Below are positions 44,276 to 53,667 of a stretch of DNA of 64,000 nt, in pieces. The first letter of the stretch is position 1; each line of letters opens with the position of its first letter. This DNA is from Gilliamella sp. N-G2. GTDB taxonomy: Bacteria; Pseudomonadota; Gammaproteobacteria; Enterobacterales; Orbaceae. The notes under the pieces were generated by a model that worked only from the letters and a program-made list of their open reading frames with translations, had not been told where the DNA came from and made no database searches. A program made the translations under genes and the position numbers. The DNA lies in the NCBI RefSeq assembly GCF_002142215.1, contig NZ_NAST01000011.1, positions 1 to 64,000 on the forward strand. The letters are read 5' to 3'.

Positions 44276-45236
44276 TCAAAAACGCCATATTTCTAATCGA
44301 AAAACTGTACTACTTTTACTGGCTATTGCCACTTTTTGTGTTGTTTTTTTTATGACATTTAATTTGAAAGGTAATATTAGTTACATTTTGACACATCGTG
44401 CTTGGATCGTGTTAACCATGATTTTAGTCGCCTTTTCCGCGGCAACTTCGACATTGCTTTTCCAAACCGTTACCAATAATCGAATTTTAACGCCTTCAAT
44501 AATGGGGTTTGAGTCGTTGTTTGTATTGATTCAAACTGTAGTGATATTTTTTATTGATGCACAAGGTATTCCTTATATTGGCATTGTCGGTAAATTCATC
44601 TTTGAGTCATTACTATTGATTTTATTTTCTCTATTTCTGTATCGAGGATTATTTACCAAACTTAAACAGAATCTGCACTTAGTTTTATTAATCGGTATTA
44701 TTTTAGGGACACTGTTCCGTAGCTTTTCTAATTTGTTACAACGATTAATGACGCCAACGGAATTCGCAGTTTTGCAAAGCCGAATATTTGCAACTTTTAC
44801 TCGCGCTGAACCGGTATTGATTGTCTTTTCATTAGTTATCGCCACCACAATTGGTCTATTTTTATGGCGAATGCGGTTCCGGTTCGACGTATTAGCCTTA
44901 GGGCGGGATAATGCAATAAATCTTGGTATCGACTATCAAAAAAGTGTCACCATTATTTTATTGTTGGTCTCAGTGTTAGTTTCAATATCGACCACATTAG
45001 TAGGTCCTTTTACGTTTTTAGGCCTACTTATTGCCAATTTAGCTTATAGTATTAGTGGATCAAGCCAACATCGTTTTTTATTGCCAACAGCATTTTTGTT
45101 AGGGGTTATATTTCTGGTCGGTGGACAGATGTTTTTAGAGCATGTTTTAAATATGGTCGGCGCACTATCCATTGTCATTGAGTTTATTGGTGGTTCATTG
45201 TTCATCTTCTTAATTTTGAAAAAGGTACCGATGTGA
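44265..45236 (+). CDS. Iron-siderophore ABC transporter permease (FecCD family), second
   Basis: This is the second half of the permease, 323 residues and about 9 helices, closest in type to FatC/CeuC/VctG. Characteristic stretches are SAATSTLLFQTVTNNRILTP, ALGRDNAINLGIDYQKS and LVGPFTFLGLLIANLAYSI. It overlaps the preceding permease by 11 bases and the ATPase by 4 bases, indicating tight translational coupling. Confidence 0.93.
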   Translation: MRVNQKRHISNRKTVLLLLAIATFCVVFFMTFNLKGNISYILTHRAWIVLTMILVAFSAATSTLLFQTVTNNRILTPSIMGFESLFVLIQTVVIFFIDAQGIPYIGIVGKFIFESLLLILFSLFLYRGLFTKLKQNLHLVLLIGIILGTLFRSFSNLLQRLMTPTEFAVLQSRIFATFTRAEPVLIVFSLVIATTIGLFLWRMRFRFDVLALGRDNAINLGIDYQKSVTIILLLVSVLVSISTTLVGPFTFLGLLIANLAYSISGSSQHRFLLPTAFLLGVIFLVGGQMFLEHVLNMVGALSIVIEFIGGSLFIFLILKKVPM

Positions 45237-45988
45237 TAGAAATTGATAATGTTAGTAAAAAATATCAAACCATACCGGTTTTAAAAAATGTGAATGCGAC
45301 CATATCCCAAGGTGGTGTTACCGCCATCATCGGTCCAAATGGTGCTGGTAAATCGACATTATTATCAATTATTAGTCGTCTATTATTGGCTGATGAAGGA
45401 CAAGTAAAAATTCAGAATATGGATGTGGTTAATACCCCGAGTGACAAACTGGCTACCTACTTATCAGTATTAAGACAAGAGAACCGTTTTACTAGCCGAT
45501 TAACTGTTTTTGAACTGGTCGGTTTTGGCCGTTATCCCTATTCAAAAGGGCGATTAAATCAAGACGATTTAGCGCATATTCATCGAGCACTCGAATTCTT
45601 AAATCTTACAGAATATAAAGATCGCTTTTTAGATGAGCTTTCTGGTGGACAACGACAACGAGCTTATGTTGCCATGGTGCTATGTCAAGATACTGATTAT
45701 GTATTACTTGATGAGCCATTAAATAACCTCGATATGAAACACGCGGTCGCCATGATGAAACAGTTGCGACGAGCAGCTGATGAGCTTGGTAAAACCATCG
45801 TTATTGTTATTCATGATATTAATTTTGCTTCTGTTTATTCTGACTATATTTTAGCGATGAAAGATGGTCAACTTGTTTATCAAGGTAGCCCTAAACAAAT
45901 TATGAATTCAACCATTTTAGAGGAAATTTTTGATACCCCAGTGAAAATAGAAAATATTTATAATCAAAAAATTGCTATTTATTATTAG
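45233..45988 (+). CDS. Iron-siderophore ABC transporter ATP-binding protein
   Basis: This 251-residue ABC ATPase of the iron-siderophore group (FepC/CeuD/VctC type) has Walker A GPNGAGKST (about 33-41), the Q-loop SVLRQENRFTSRL, signature LSGGQRQRAYVAMVL, Walker B YVLLDEPLNNLD and the switch His in VIVIHDINFA. The start overlaps the preceding stop by 4 bases. It is the last gene of the operon; the next gene, cra, is 183 bases downstream. Confidence 0.95.
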   Translation: MIEIDNVSKKYQTIPVLKNVNATISQGGVTAIIGPNGAGKSTLLSIISRLLLADEGQVKIQNMDVVNTPSDKLATYLSVLRQENRFTSRLTVFELVGFGRYPYSKGRLNQDDLAHIHRALEFLNLTEYKDRFLDELSGGQRQRAYVAMVLCQDTDYVLLDEPLNNLDMKHAVAMMKQLRRAADELGKTIVIVIHDINFASVYSDYILAMKDGQLVYQGSPKQIMNSTILEEIFDTPVKIENIYNQKIAIYY

Positions 45989-46171
45989 TATCTAATTCTT
46001 TTAACAGAAATGATTTAGACAATAGTTAGATCCTTTTTGTTATATTTCTTTGCTTATAAATTTTTAAGTTATATGGTGATAAAATGCCGTTGAGTGAAAA
46101 TTATAACTTTTGTTTACATTTAATGTATGTTCAGGTTAAATAACTAGCAATTTTTGCGTTGAGATATATTT

Positions 46172-47206
46172 ATGAAATTAGAACAGATTGCTATGTTAGC
46201 TGGTGTATCAAGGACAACAGCTAGTTATGTGATAAACGGAAAAGCCAAACAATATCGAGTCAGTGATGATACTATTAGAAAGGTCATGGCAATAGTAAAT
46301 GAATACAATTATCAACCTAATGCAGTAGCAGCAGGACTTAGAGCAGGTAAAACACGGACAATTGGTATTATCATTCCTGACTTTGAAAATATAAGTTATA
46401 CCCGAATTGCAAACTATATTGAACAATTAGTCAGAAAAGAGGGATATCAATTATTACTTTCTTGTTCGGAAGACAATCCTGAAATTGAAAAAGAGTGTGT
46501 TAAACATTTAAAACAACGTCGTGTGGATGCATTGATTATTTCATCTTCATTTATTGCTGAATCAGATTACGCTTTTTATAATGATTGGCAAAATTATGAT
46601 ATTCCTTTATTTGCTTTAGATAGAACTCTGTCAACTTATGAATTTAGAAATATTATTGGTGCTGATAAAGAAGACTCTAAGATGTTAGCTAAAGCATTTA
46701 GCCAGTTTGTAAATGGCAAAATTGTTTATATTGGTGCCTTACCCAATTTATCCGTTAGCCAACTGCGTATGCAAGGTTTCAAAGAAATTGCATTAAACAA
46801 AAATAATGGTAATAAAGTTGATTTTTTATGTGCAAATAATTATAGTCGTCGCGATGCCGAAATTACTTTTAGCCAATGGTTGATGAATAATGAATTACCA
46901 AACGGTATTTTTTCAACCTCTTTTTCTTTATTACAAGGCACAATTGATGCAATTTTAAAAAAGTATGGACATCTACCTGATAATCTCACTATTGCCACTT
47001 TTGGTGACAACGAATTACTTGATTTTTTACCTTGCAAAATGATTGCATTATCTCAAGATCATAAAACAATATCAGAAGTAACCATTAAATTATTATTAGA
47101 TAGTTTACATAATAAAGATTATCAATCTGGAACAACAGTTATTCCTCGGCGCTTAATTTATCGAGGTTGTCTAAGTCGAGATAATTCTGCTGAAAAGTTA
47201 TTGTAG
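46172..47206 (+). CDS. cra: Catabolite repressor/activator Cra (FruR)
   Basis: Cra is a LacI-family regulator that senses fructose 1-phosphate. The N-terminal helix-turn-helix reads KLEQIAMLAGVSRTTASYVI, with the family extension NGKAKQYRVSDDT typical of Cra rather than other LacI members. It is followed by the hinge NYQPNAVAAGLRAG and the sugar-binding core. Length is 344 residues (334 in E. coli). It is encoded directly upstream of fruBKA, whose leader carries a Cra operator. In E. coli cra and fruBKA are unlinked, so the adjacency here suggests local control. Confidence 0.94.
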   Translation: MKLEQIAMLAGVSRTTASYVINGKAKQYRVSDDTIRKVMAIVNEYNYQPNAVAAGLRAGKTRTIGIIIPDFENISYTRIANYIEQLVRKEGYQLLLSCSEDNPEIEKECVKHLKQRRVDALIISSSFIAESDYAFYNDWQNYDIPLFALDRTLSTYEFRNIIGADKEDSKMLAKAFSQFVNGKIVYIGALPNLSVSQLRMQGFKEIALNKNNGNKVDFLCANNYSRRDAEITFSQWLMNNELPNGIFSTSFSLLQGTIDAILKKYGHLPDNLTIATFGDNELLDFLPCKMIALSQDHKTISEVTIKLLLDSLHNKDYQSGTTVIPRRLIYRGCLSRDNSAEKLL

Positions 47207-47236
47207 TTATTATAGAAATAAAATGATTTATCGTAA

Positions 47237-47278
47237 AAAAATGATCTAGATCACAATTTAGGAATTTATTGGTATAAT
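47237..47278 (+). promoter_or_regulatory. fruBKA promoter with CRP site
   Basis: A CRP site at 47237-47258 contains TGATCTAGATCACA; the right half is perfect and the left half has two changes. A TATAAT -10 box lies at 47273-47278, placing +1 near 47285 and the CRP centre close to -40, suggesting a class II arrangement. There is no good -35, as expected if CRP is required. Confidence 0.75.
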
Positions 47279-47312
47279 TTATTTGATAATTATTAAATTT
47301 ATATTCATTATT

Positions 47313-47326
47313 GCTGAAACGATTCA
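47313..47326 (+). promoter_or_regulatory. Cra operator upstream of fruB
   Basis: GCTGAAACGATTCA closely fits the Cra consensus (TGAAWCSNTTCA core). It lies about 30-40 bases downstream of the predicted transcription start, as a roadblock repressor site would. A second partial half, TGATTCAAT, follows at 47330. Confidence 0.82.
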
Positions 47327-47404
47327 ATATGATTCAATAAGGTTTATGGGATTACTGAATTGTTTGTAGTAGACCCAACATTAAAACCAAGAGGTATTTA
47401 TTAT

Positions 47405-48592
47405 ATGTTTCATTTAGTCAAAGAAGATATTCATTTAAATGAACAAGCAATCAACAAAACTGATGCAATTAAAAAGATTGCAGCTGCATTAACCAATGCT
47501 GATTTTGTCGAAGAAGGATATGTTGATGGTATGCTTGAACGTGAAGGTCAAGCAGCAACTTATTTAGGTATTGGCATTGCTATACCTCATGGCACACCCA
47601 AAACTCGCCATTTGGTGAAGAAAACAGGTGTTCAAGTTTTCTGTTTCCCAGAAGGTGTAGAATGGGGTGATGACGGTGAAAAAGCCTATCTTGCCATCGG
47701 TATTGCGGCAAGTTCCGATGAACATTTAGAATTACTACGTCAATTAACACATGTTTTAGGCGCTGATGGTGTTGAAGATAGAATTAAGAATATTCAATCA
47801 GCGGATGAAGCTCTTGCTATCTTAACAGGTAAAGAAAGTGTAGAAGATAGCCAATTTGAAATTAATAAATCCTCATTATTACTAGATATTCAAGCTGATA
47901 GCTTAGCAACATTACAAGCTTTAAATGCTTCACGTTTAAAACAACAAGGTGCGGTTAATGCTAGCTTTATTACTAACGTCCTTGATAATACACCGAATTA
48001 TTTAGGTGATGGCGTATGGTTAAATGATAGCCGTGAAGGTAACTTAAAAAATGCGATTGCAATCAGCCGTACGGTGAATGATTTTAATCAAGATGGTAAA
48101 CCAGCTAAGCTTCTTATTACTATTTCTGCTGTTGATGATAGCGTGGCAACTATCGCCAATAATATTGCAGCGTTAGCTTATAACCAAAAATTAGCTCAAT
48201 TAATTATAGCAAATGGTGATGACTTTAATAACTTACTTTTATCTGGAACTCAGTCAGTATCATCTGAAAAATCAGAAACTGCCAATGGTAGCGTAACATC
48301 TAATAATGGTGAAGAGTTAAGTCGAGTATTTGTTATTCCAAATGAAAATGGATTGCATACTCGCCCATCATCGGTACTAGTTAAATTAGTAAAAGAGTTC
48401 AATAGTAAAGTGACTGTTGCTAATCTCGATGGTAAAAATGAACCAGTTAGTGCAACCAGTTTAATGAAGATTGTTGCATTAGGTGCAAAAAAAGGCAGTC
48501 GTTTACAATTCACAGCAGTTGGTGATGATGCTGAACAAGTATTAGATGCAATCGGTAAAGCTATTGAAAGCGGCTTAGGTGAGGGTGCTTAA
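47405..48592 (+). CDS. fruB: Fructose PTS diphosphoryl transfer protein FruB (IIA-FPr)
   Basis: FruB combines a fructose IIA domain and an HPr-like domain and feeds phosphate to FruA. I chose the ATG at 47405 (MFHLVKEDIHL, 395 residues), preceded by AAGAGG. The frame opens earlier at a TTG without support. The IIA active site is His62 in GIAIPHGTPK. A central connecting domain follows, and the C-terminal FPr domain has active His318 in NENGLHTRPSS. E. coli FruB is 376 residues. It is the first gene of fruBKA. Confidence 0.96.
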   Translation: MFHLVKEDIHLNEQAINKTDAIKKIAAALTNADFVEEGYVDGMLEREGQAATYLGIGIAIPHGTPKTRHLVKKTGVQVFCFPEGVEWGDDGEKAYLAIGIAASSDEHLELLRQLTHVLGADGVEDRIKNIQSADEALAILTGKESVEDSQFEINKSSLLLDIQADSLATLQALNASRLKQQGAVNASFITNVLDNTPNYLGDGVWLNDSREGNLKNAIAISRTVNDFNQDGKPAKLLITISAVDDSVATIANNIAALAYNQKLAQLIIANGDDFNNLLLSGTQSVSSEKSETANGSVTSNNGEELSRVFVIPNENGLHTRPSSVLVKLVKEFNSKVTVANLDGKNEPVSATSLMKIVALGAKKGSRLQFTAVGDDAEQVLDAIGKAIESGLGEGA

Positions 48593-48594
48593 TC

Positions 48595-49530
48595 ATGACT
48601 TATCGTGTTGCAACTATCACTTTAAATCCCGCTTATGATCTATTAGGTTTTTGCCCTAAAGTTGAGTTAGGGGATGTTAATTTAGTGCAAACTAATGCTT
48701 TATTGCCAGCCGGTAAAGGTATCAATGTTGCTAAAGTTTTATCTGATTTAGGTATTAAATTAACTGTAGGTGGTTTTTTAGGTAAAGAGAATCGTGATGG
48801 TTTCAATTTACTGTTTGAGTCATTAAATGTTACTGATAAATTCCAAACAGTCGAAGGCCGTACTCGTATTAATGTTAAATTAACCGAAGAAAACAGTGAA
48901 GTTACTGATCTTAATTTTTCTGGTTTTACTATTAGCGAGCAAGATTGGCAAACATTTGTGACGACTTCATTGGAATGGTTGAAAGAGATTGATATGGTTG
49001 CCATTAGTGGCAGTTTACCTGCAGGTGTATCTCTTGAAAAATTCACAGAGTGGATGAAACAAGTAAAAGCAATTTGTCCTAAAGTTGTGTTTGACAGTAG
49101 CCGTGATGCTTTAGTTGCTGGGTTGAAAGCTAATCCATGGTTAATTAAACCAAATGATAAAGAACTTGAAATGTGGGTTGGTAGAAAACTAACTACATTA
49201 TCAGAAATCAAAACTGCTGCTATGGAACTTATCGATGGCGGTGTAGAAAACGTAGTCATTTCACTAGGAAGTCAAGGTGCTTTATGGGTAACTAAAAATG
49301 AAGCATGGTTAGCCAAACCACCTAAATGTAAGGTGGTAAGCACTGTTGGTGCTGGTGATTCAATGGTTGGTGGATTAATGTATGGTTTAATAACGAATCA
49401 ATCAATTAAAGACACCTTAGTATTTGCATCAAGTGTTGCCGCTTTATCAGTTGGACAAGCTGGTGTAGGTGTGTCAGACCGTCAAGCGGTTATAGACATG
49501 TCAGAAAAAATTGAAATAATCGCGGGATAG
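48595..49530 (+). CDS. fruK: 1-phosphofructokinase
   Basis: FruK converts fructose 1-phosphate to fructose 1,6-bisphosphate. This PfkB-family kinase of 311 residues (312 in E. coli) starts RVATITLNPAYDL. It has the substrate-binding GKGINVAKVLSDLG, the SGSLPAGVS loop and the C-terminal catalytic motif TVGAGDSMVGG with the base Asp. It starts 2 bases after fruB and 8 bases before fruA. The reaction removes the Cra inducer fructose 1-phosphate. Confidence 0.97.
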   Translation: MTYRVATITLNPAYDLLGFCPKVELGDVNLVQTNALLPAGKGINVAKVLSDLGIKLTVGGFLGKENRDGFNLLFESLNVTDKFQTVEGRTRINVKLTEENSEVTDLNFSGFTISEQDWQTFVTTSLEWLKEIDMVAISGSLPAGVSLEKFTEWMKQVKAICPKVVFDSSRDALVAGLKANPWLIKPNDKELEMWVGRKLTTLSEIKTAAMELIDGGVENVVISLGSQGALWVTKNEAWLAKPPKCKVVSTVGAGDSMVGGLMYGLITNQSIKDTLVFASSVAALSVGQAGVGVSDRQAVIDMSEKIEIIAG

Positions 49531-49538
49531 GAGTATTC

Positions 49539-51239
49539 ATGAATATATATATTGTAGAAGGTAGCAATTCAGGCCCAGTTAATGGCCGTTTAGCTAAAGC
49601 GGAATTAGCATTAGCTGCTAATTCATTAAATTTCAAAGTTGTTGATAATGCGACATTAGCCGATACGATTATTTCGGTTGGTGATGGTAATATCAGCGAT
49701 AACTCAGTGATTGGCAAAAAAGTTTATGTGGTAAGTGATCTTAATGAAATTTTTGCTGATCCTAAAAAAATCTTAAATGATGCAAAACTTAAAGCAACTG
49801 TCTATGAACAATCTGCTAGTTCTGCATCTGTATCAGCAGCAAACAACGGACAAAAACGTATTGTTGCGGTAACAGCTTGTCCAACTGGTGTTGCTCACAC
49901 ATTTATGGCTGCTGAGGCGATTGAAGAAGAAGCGAAAAAACGTGGCTGGTGGTGTAAAGTTGAAACGCGTGGTTCGGTTGGTGTTGGTAATGAATTAACT
50001 CCAGAAGAGGTGGCTTCAGCTGATCTAGTGATTGTAGCATGTGATATTGATGTTGATTTAAGTAAGTTTGCAGGTAAAAAGATGTACCGAACTAAAACCG
50101 GTCCAGCTCTTAAAAAAACTGCACAAGAATTAGATAGAGCTTTTGAAGAAGCTACAATTTATCAACCAACTAGTTCTGCTTCAACAACAAAATCAAGTAA
50201 CGAGAAGAAAGGTGTCTATCAGCATCTATTAACTGGTGTATCTTACATGTTACCAATGGTTGTTGCTGGTGGATTAATCATTGCTTTATCATTTGCTTTT
50301 GGTTCATTTGAAATGGTTGATGGCGTACAAAAACTGGTAGGTGAATCTCATTTAGCACAAATCGGTGGGCTAGCATTCTCACTCATGGTACCTTTACTTG
50401 CTGGTTATATTGCTTATTCTATTGCTGATAGACCTGGTTTAGCCCCTGGGCTTGTTGGTGGTTTGCTTGCTGTCTCTACTGGTGCGGGCTTTTTAGGTGG
50501 TATAATCATTGGTTATTTTGCAGGTTACTTAGCAATGTTAATCACTAAGTATTTACCATTACCAAAAACACTTGAAGCATTAAAACCAATTCTTATTGTA
50601 CCATTACTTGCTACATTAGCTACAGGTTTAGTTATGCAGTTTATTGTTGGTACACCGATAGCATGGCTAATGGAAGCTTTAACTGAATGGTTGAAATCAA
50701 TGGGAACAGCCAACGCTATTCTGTTAGGTGCAGTTTTAGGTGGTATGATGTGTACTGATATGGGCGGACCAATCAATAAAGTTGCTTATGCGTTTGGTAC
50801 AGGCTTAATTTCGGCTCAAGTATATGCACCAATGGCAGCGGTTATGGCTGGTGGTATGGTTCCACCTTTAGCAATGGGATTAGCAACCTTAATCGCTCGC
50901 AAAAAATTTGCTAAAGCAGAACAAGAAAGTGGCAAAGCTTCATTAGTATTAGGCTTATGTTTTATCTCTGAAGGGGCAATTCCTTTCGCTGCTCGTGATC
51001 CATTACGTGTTATTCCTTGTTGTATTATTGGTGGGGCAATAACTGGTGGTCTATCATTAGCATTTGGTTCTGAGCTTATGACTCCACATGGTGGTCTATT
51101 CGCTTTAGCAATCCCTGGCGTAGTTAAACCAGTTGGTGGTTATTTACTATCAATTGTTGTTGGTTCGGTGATTGCGGGTGTCGCTTACGCATTGATTAAA
51201 AAACCTGAAGCACAAACTTCTGAATTAGTTAGCGCATAA
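49539..51239 (+). CDS. fruA: Fructose PTS transporter subunit IIBC FruA
   Basis: FruA imports fructose and phosphorylates it at C1. The N-terminal domain (about 1-95) is the degenerate IIB-like domain. The functional IIB has phospho-Cys114 in VTACPTGVAHTFMAAE. The IIC membrane domain (about 225-560) has GVSYMLPMVVAGGLIIALSF and the sugar-site stretch MCTDMGGPINKVAYAFG. Length is 566 residues (563 in E. coli). A strong terminator follows. Confidence 0.97.
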   Translation: MNIYIVEGSNSGPVNGRLAKAELALAANSLNFKVVDNATLADTIISVGDGNISDNSVIGKKVYVVSDLNEIFADPKKILNDAKLKATVYEQSASSASVSAANNGQKRIVAVTACPTGVAHTFMAAEAIEEEAKKRGWWCKVETRGSVGVGNELTPEEVASADLVIVACDIDVDLSKFAGKKMYRTKTGPALKKTAQELDRAFEEATIYQPTSSASTTKSSNEKKGVYQHLLTGVSYMLPMVVAGGLIIALSFAFGSFEMVDGVQKLVGESHLAQIGGLAFSLMVPLLAGYIAYSIADRPGLAPGLVGGLLAVSTGAGFLGGIIIGYFAGYLAMLITKYLPLPKTLEALKPILIVPLLATLATGLVMQFIVGTPIAWLMEALTEWLKSMGTANAILLGAVLGGMMCTDMGGPINKVAYAFGTGLISAQVYAPMAAVMAGGMVPPLAMGLATLIARKKFAKAEQESGKASLVLGLCFISEGAIPFAARDPLRVIPCCIIGGAITGGLSLAFGSELMTPHGGLFALAIPGVVKPVGGYLLSIVVGSVIAGVAYALIKKPEAQTSELVSA

Positions 51240-51256
51240 TACATTATGCAACTAAA

Positions 51257-51285
51257 AGCGCCATCATCTGATGGCGTTTTTTTAT
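51257..51285 (+). terminator. Rho-independent terminator of fruBKA
   Basis: CGCCATCA and TGATGGCG pair around a very short loop, followed by seven T. It lies 17 bases after the fruA stop. Confidence 0.88.
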
Positions 51286-51297
51286 TCTTGTCTTAAT

Positions 51298-51870
51298 CTA
51301 TTTTTTTACCCAACGTTGTAAATCTTTTGGGATAAAATTATCCATCTTCTCTAACATTTCATCAGCAACATCTGCGACGATCAATGTTCGATAAAAACTG
51401 TCTCGGATAAAGCCTTCTTGTACTGCGTGTTCTAAAAAATTGAGCATTGGTTGCCAAAATTGACTATTAAATAAGGCAACTGGTTTTTCATGATAACCAA
51501 TTTGCATGCCTGTCCATACCTCAAACAGCTCTTCTAATGTTCCTGTGCCTCCAGGCATAGCAATAAAACCATCAGCTAGCTCAGTTAATCTTGCTTTGCG
51601 TTGATGCATATTTTCAACAACTTCCAAACGCGTAATACCATGGTGTGCAGTTTCAGCTTTAACTAACCGCTCAGGAATAATGCCAATAACTTCACCACCA
51701 TGAGTGAGAACGGCATTAGCAATAACACCCATTAGTCCTTTATTACCTCCACCATAGATTAATCGTCTATTATGTTTGGCAATAATCATACCTAATTGCT
51801 CTGCTGCCATACGATATTCTGGACGATTACCTTCACTCGCCCCACAAAACACACAAATATTTTTCTTCAT
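51298..51870 (-). CDS. LOG family protein (nucleotide 5'-monophosphate nucleosidase type, TIGR00730)
   Basis: This Rossmann-like protein of the LOG/lysine-decarboxylase-like family (historically misnamed) has members that cleave nucleoside monophosphates into base and ribose 5-phosphate. The 190 residues show ICVFCGASEG at the start, LIYGGGNKGLMGVIANA and the signature MPGGTGTLEELFEVWTGMQ with the catalytic Arg/Glu pair (HQRKARL and TLEE). The frame is open to a TTG at 51873; the ATG at 51870 is the sensible start. It converges on fruA and shares the terminator region. Confidence 0.92.
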   Translation of the reverse strand: MKKNICVFCGASEGNRPEYRMAAEQLGMIIAKHNRRLIYGGGNKGLMGVIANAVLTHGGEVIGIIPERLVKAETAHHGITRLEVVENMHQRKARLTELADGFIAMPGGTGTLEELFEVWTGMQIGYHEKPVALFNSQFWQPMLNFLEHAVQEGFIRDSFYRTLIVADVADEMLEKMDNFIPKDLQRWVKK

Positions 51871-51973
51871 CAATTTTACTCTACTGGTTATGCTATTTTC
51901 TCGCTATTTTAGCATAGCTTTCCCTCGATTTGCTTACAAGCTGAGCAGTTAAACCTAATTAGTGTTTTAGAGA

Positions 51974-52002
51974 TTGACAGAATCGTCATAGATGGTTAAT
52001 AT
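51974..52002 (+). promoter_or_regulatory. Promoter of tRNA-Asn
   Basis: TTGACA (51974-51979) and TAATAT (51997-52002) are separated by exactly 17 bases. The predicted start is about 10 bases before the mature tRNA. Confidence 0.8.
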
Positions 52003-52018
52003 CTTGTTCGTTAAATGT

Positions 52019-52094
52019 TCCTCCATAGTTCAGTCGGTAGAACGGCGGACTGTTAATCCGTATGTCACAGGTTCAAGTCCTGTTGGAGGAGCCA
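52019..52094 (+). tRNA. tRNA-Asn (anticodon GTT)
   Basis: The acceptor arms TCCTCCA (52019-52025) and TGGAGGA (52084-52090) pair, with discriminator G and an encoded CCA end (52092-52094). The D arm contains AGTTCAGTCGGTAGA, the anticodon GTT is at 52052-52054 in the loop ACTGTTAAT, and the T arm contains GGTTCAAGTCC. Length is 76 bases. A sigma-70 promoter lies upstream and a terminator downstream, so it is a single-gene unit. No repeat of its 3' end is visible downstream within the window. Confidence 0.97.
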
Positions 52095-52109
52095 ATTTCA
52101 GTTTTTAAG

Positions 52110-52136
52110 AACCTGCTTATATAGCAGGTTTTTTTA
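52110..52136 (+). terminator. Terminator after tRNA-Asn
   Basis: AACCTGCT and AGCAGGTT pair around a 5-base loop, followed by five more T. Confidence 0.88.
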
Positions 52137-52322
52137 TATCAACCTTTCAATAGATACTTCAAGATCACTTTTATCTGCATAAACATTATTAATTCGCCGT
52201 TTAGCGATGTTTGAACAGCGATATATAATTATTTTTTATAAGGCGTGTTTTAGCTGGAAAGCCTTATTCTTGCAGAGTATAATTCAGCTTCCCTCCAATT
52301 AATACCAAAGTGTGAAATCAAC

Positions 52323-53060
52323 ATGAAACATAACGTAGTAATTGCAGTATTAATGGCAACTAGCTTATCTTGTGCCGCTTCAGAACATTCATCTCATTGG
52401 GGATATGAAGGTCAAGAAAAACCAGAAAACTGGGGTAAATTATCACCAGAGTATTCTACCTGTGAGAATGGTAAAAATCAGTCACCGATCAATATCGATC
52501 ATGTATTAAAGACAGAGCATGAAAATTTAAAGTTCTCATTCAAACCAAGTAAACAAGAAATTATTAATAACGGACATACTATTCAGGTTAACGTGACTGG
52601 TAATAATCAGTTAATATTAGATGAGCAAAGCTTTACGTTACAACAATTCCATTTTCATAGCCCAAGTGAAAATACCATTAAAGGTAAAAGTTATCCAATG
52701 GAAGCCCACTTTGTTTACAAAAATAAAACTGGTGAGCTTACCGTCGTCGCCTTAATGTTTAATAATGGCGAAGCGAATTCTGAAATTGCGAAGGCTTGGC
52801 AGCAAATGCCAACAGAATTGGATAACAAAGCAACTTTAGACAAAACTGTTGATATCAGTGCATTATTTCCTAAAACACTCGATTATTATCGCTTTAGTGG
52901 ATCATTAACAACACCACCGTGTACTGAAGGTGTAAGATGGATTGTGTTAGAACAACCTGTAACTGTCTCACAACAACAAATTGAAAAATTCCATTCAATC
53001 ATGCATCACAACAACAACCGCCCAGTACAGCCATCAAATGGAAGAGTTATTGTTGATTAA
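52323..53060 (+). CDS. Secreted alpha-class carbonic anhydrase
   Basis: This periplasmic zinc enzyme hydrates CO2. The signal peptide covers about residues 1-19 (VVIAVLMATSLSCAAS). The mature domain has HWGYEGQEKPENWG and NGKNQSPINI, the zinc ligands His110 and His112 in QQFHFHSPSEN and His129 in EAHFVYKN, and the substrate-pocket SLTTPPCTEGVRW. Cys47 and the Cys of TPPC form the usual disulphide. It is 245 residues. The possible lipobox-like Cys17 is not followed by a good consensus, so a soluble protein is more likely. It is the last ordinary core-type gene before the accessory region. Confidence 0.95.
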   Translation: MKHNVVIAVLMATSLSCAASEHSSHWGYEGQEKPENWGKLSPEYSTCENGKNQSPINIDHVLKTEHENLKFSFKPSKQEIINNGHTIQVNVTGNNQLILDEQSFTLQQFHFHSPSENTIKGKSYPMEAHFVYKNKTGELTVVALMFNNGEANSEIAKAWQQMPTELDNKATLDKTVDISALFPKTLDYYRFSGSLTTPPCTEGVRWIVLEQPVTVSQQQIEKFHSIMHHNNNRPVQPSNGRVIVD

Positions 53061-53667
53061 TAAATGATTTTTAATTGGCTTTATTGATGTTTATTATAAA
53101 GCCAATTTGATATTAGTATTTTTCAAAAATAGTAAATAAATTTATTCATAATAATTACACCCTGATTGGTAATTATTTTAGTTATCAATCATATTTAATC
53201 TATTGTAAAATTCTATCTTTTTATTAGATAAGCGATAGAACTGCTATCAACAAATGAATCGGTCTGTTTCTATATATTGCACAACTATACTGTTAATATT
53301 GGTACAGATTTGTTGCCAATGATCTTCTGTCTTTTCCTTGTGTTGAAGAGTAAAATCCGATTATAGATATAGCTCAGATGAAAGTATTCCTTTATTTTCA
53401 GTGCGTAATGTATCAATAAAGCTTTCCCATCATACTTTTTGCAATAACAAATTACATGAATTATTAATAAATAACCTTAATTATGGTTAAATATAAATTA
53501 ATATTACTCATGATTTTTTAATCTAGTCCATTTTGAAATTTCAACTGAAGAAAATGATCATTAATCTTCTAATCTATATAAAAGGAGAAATAGTAATCAT
53601 ATCTGGTAAGCTATTAAGATAATTATTGAAAACTTTAAATTATTAATTAATTGATAAGGGATAAAAT
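53061..53667. other. A/T-rich gap between carbonic anhydrase and the EVE-HNH gene
   Basis: About 600 bases without an intact gene. It holds a 12-bp perfect hairpin at 53073-53107 (AATTGGCTTTAT and ATAAAGCCAATT), a likely terminator for the carbonic anhydrase gene although it lacks a T run, and one decayed minus-strand frame (53247-53429, listed separately). The stretch after 53440 shows nothing else until AAGGG before the start at 53668. Confidence 0.6.
53247..53429 (-). pseudogene. Decayed gene fragment with an in-frame stop
   Basis: On the minus strand a 61-codon frame reads as protein-like sequence (for example ESFIDTLRTENKGIL and KTEDHWQQICTNINSI) interrupted by one TAA at 53361-53363 and closed by TGA at 53247-53249. 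There is no start codon or ribosome binding site at its upstream end. I do not recognise the family. It looks like the C-terminal part of a dead gene. Confidence 0.4.
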
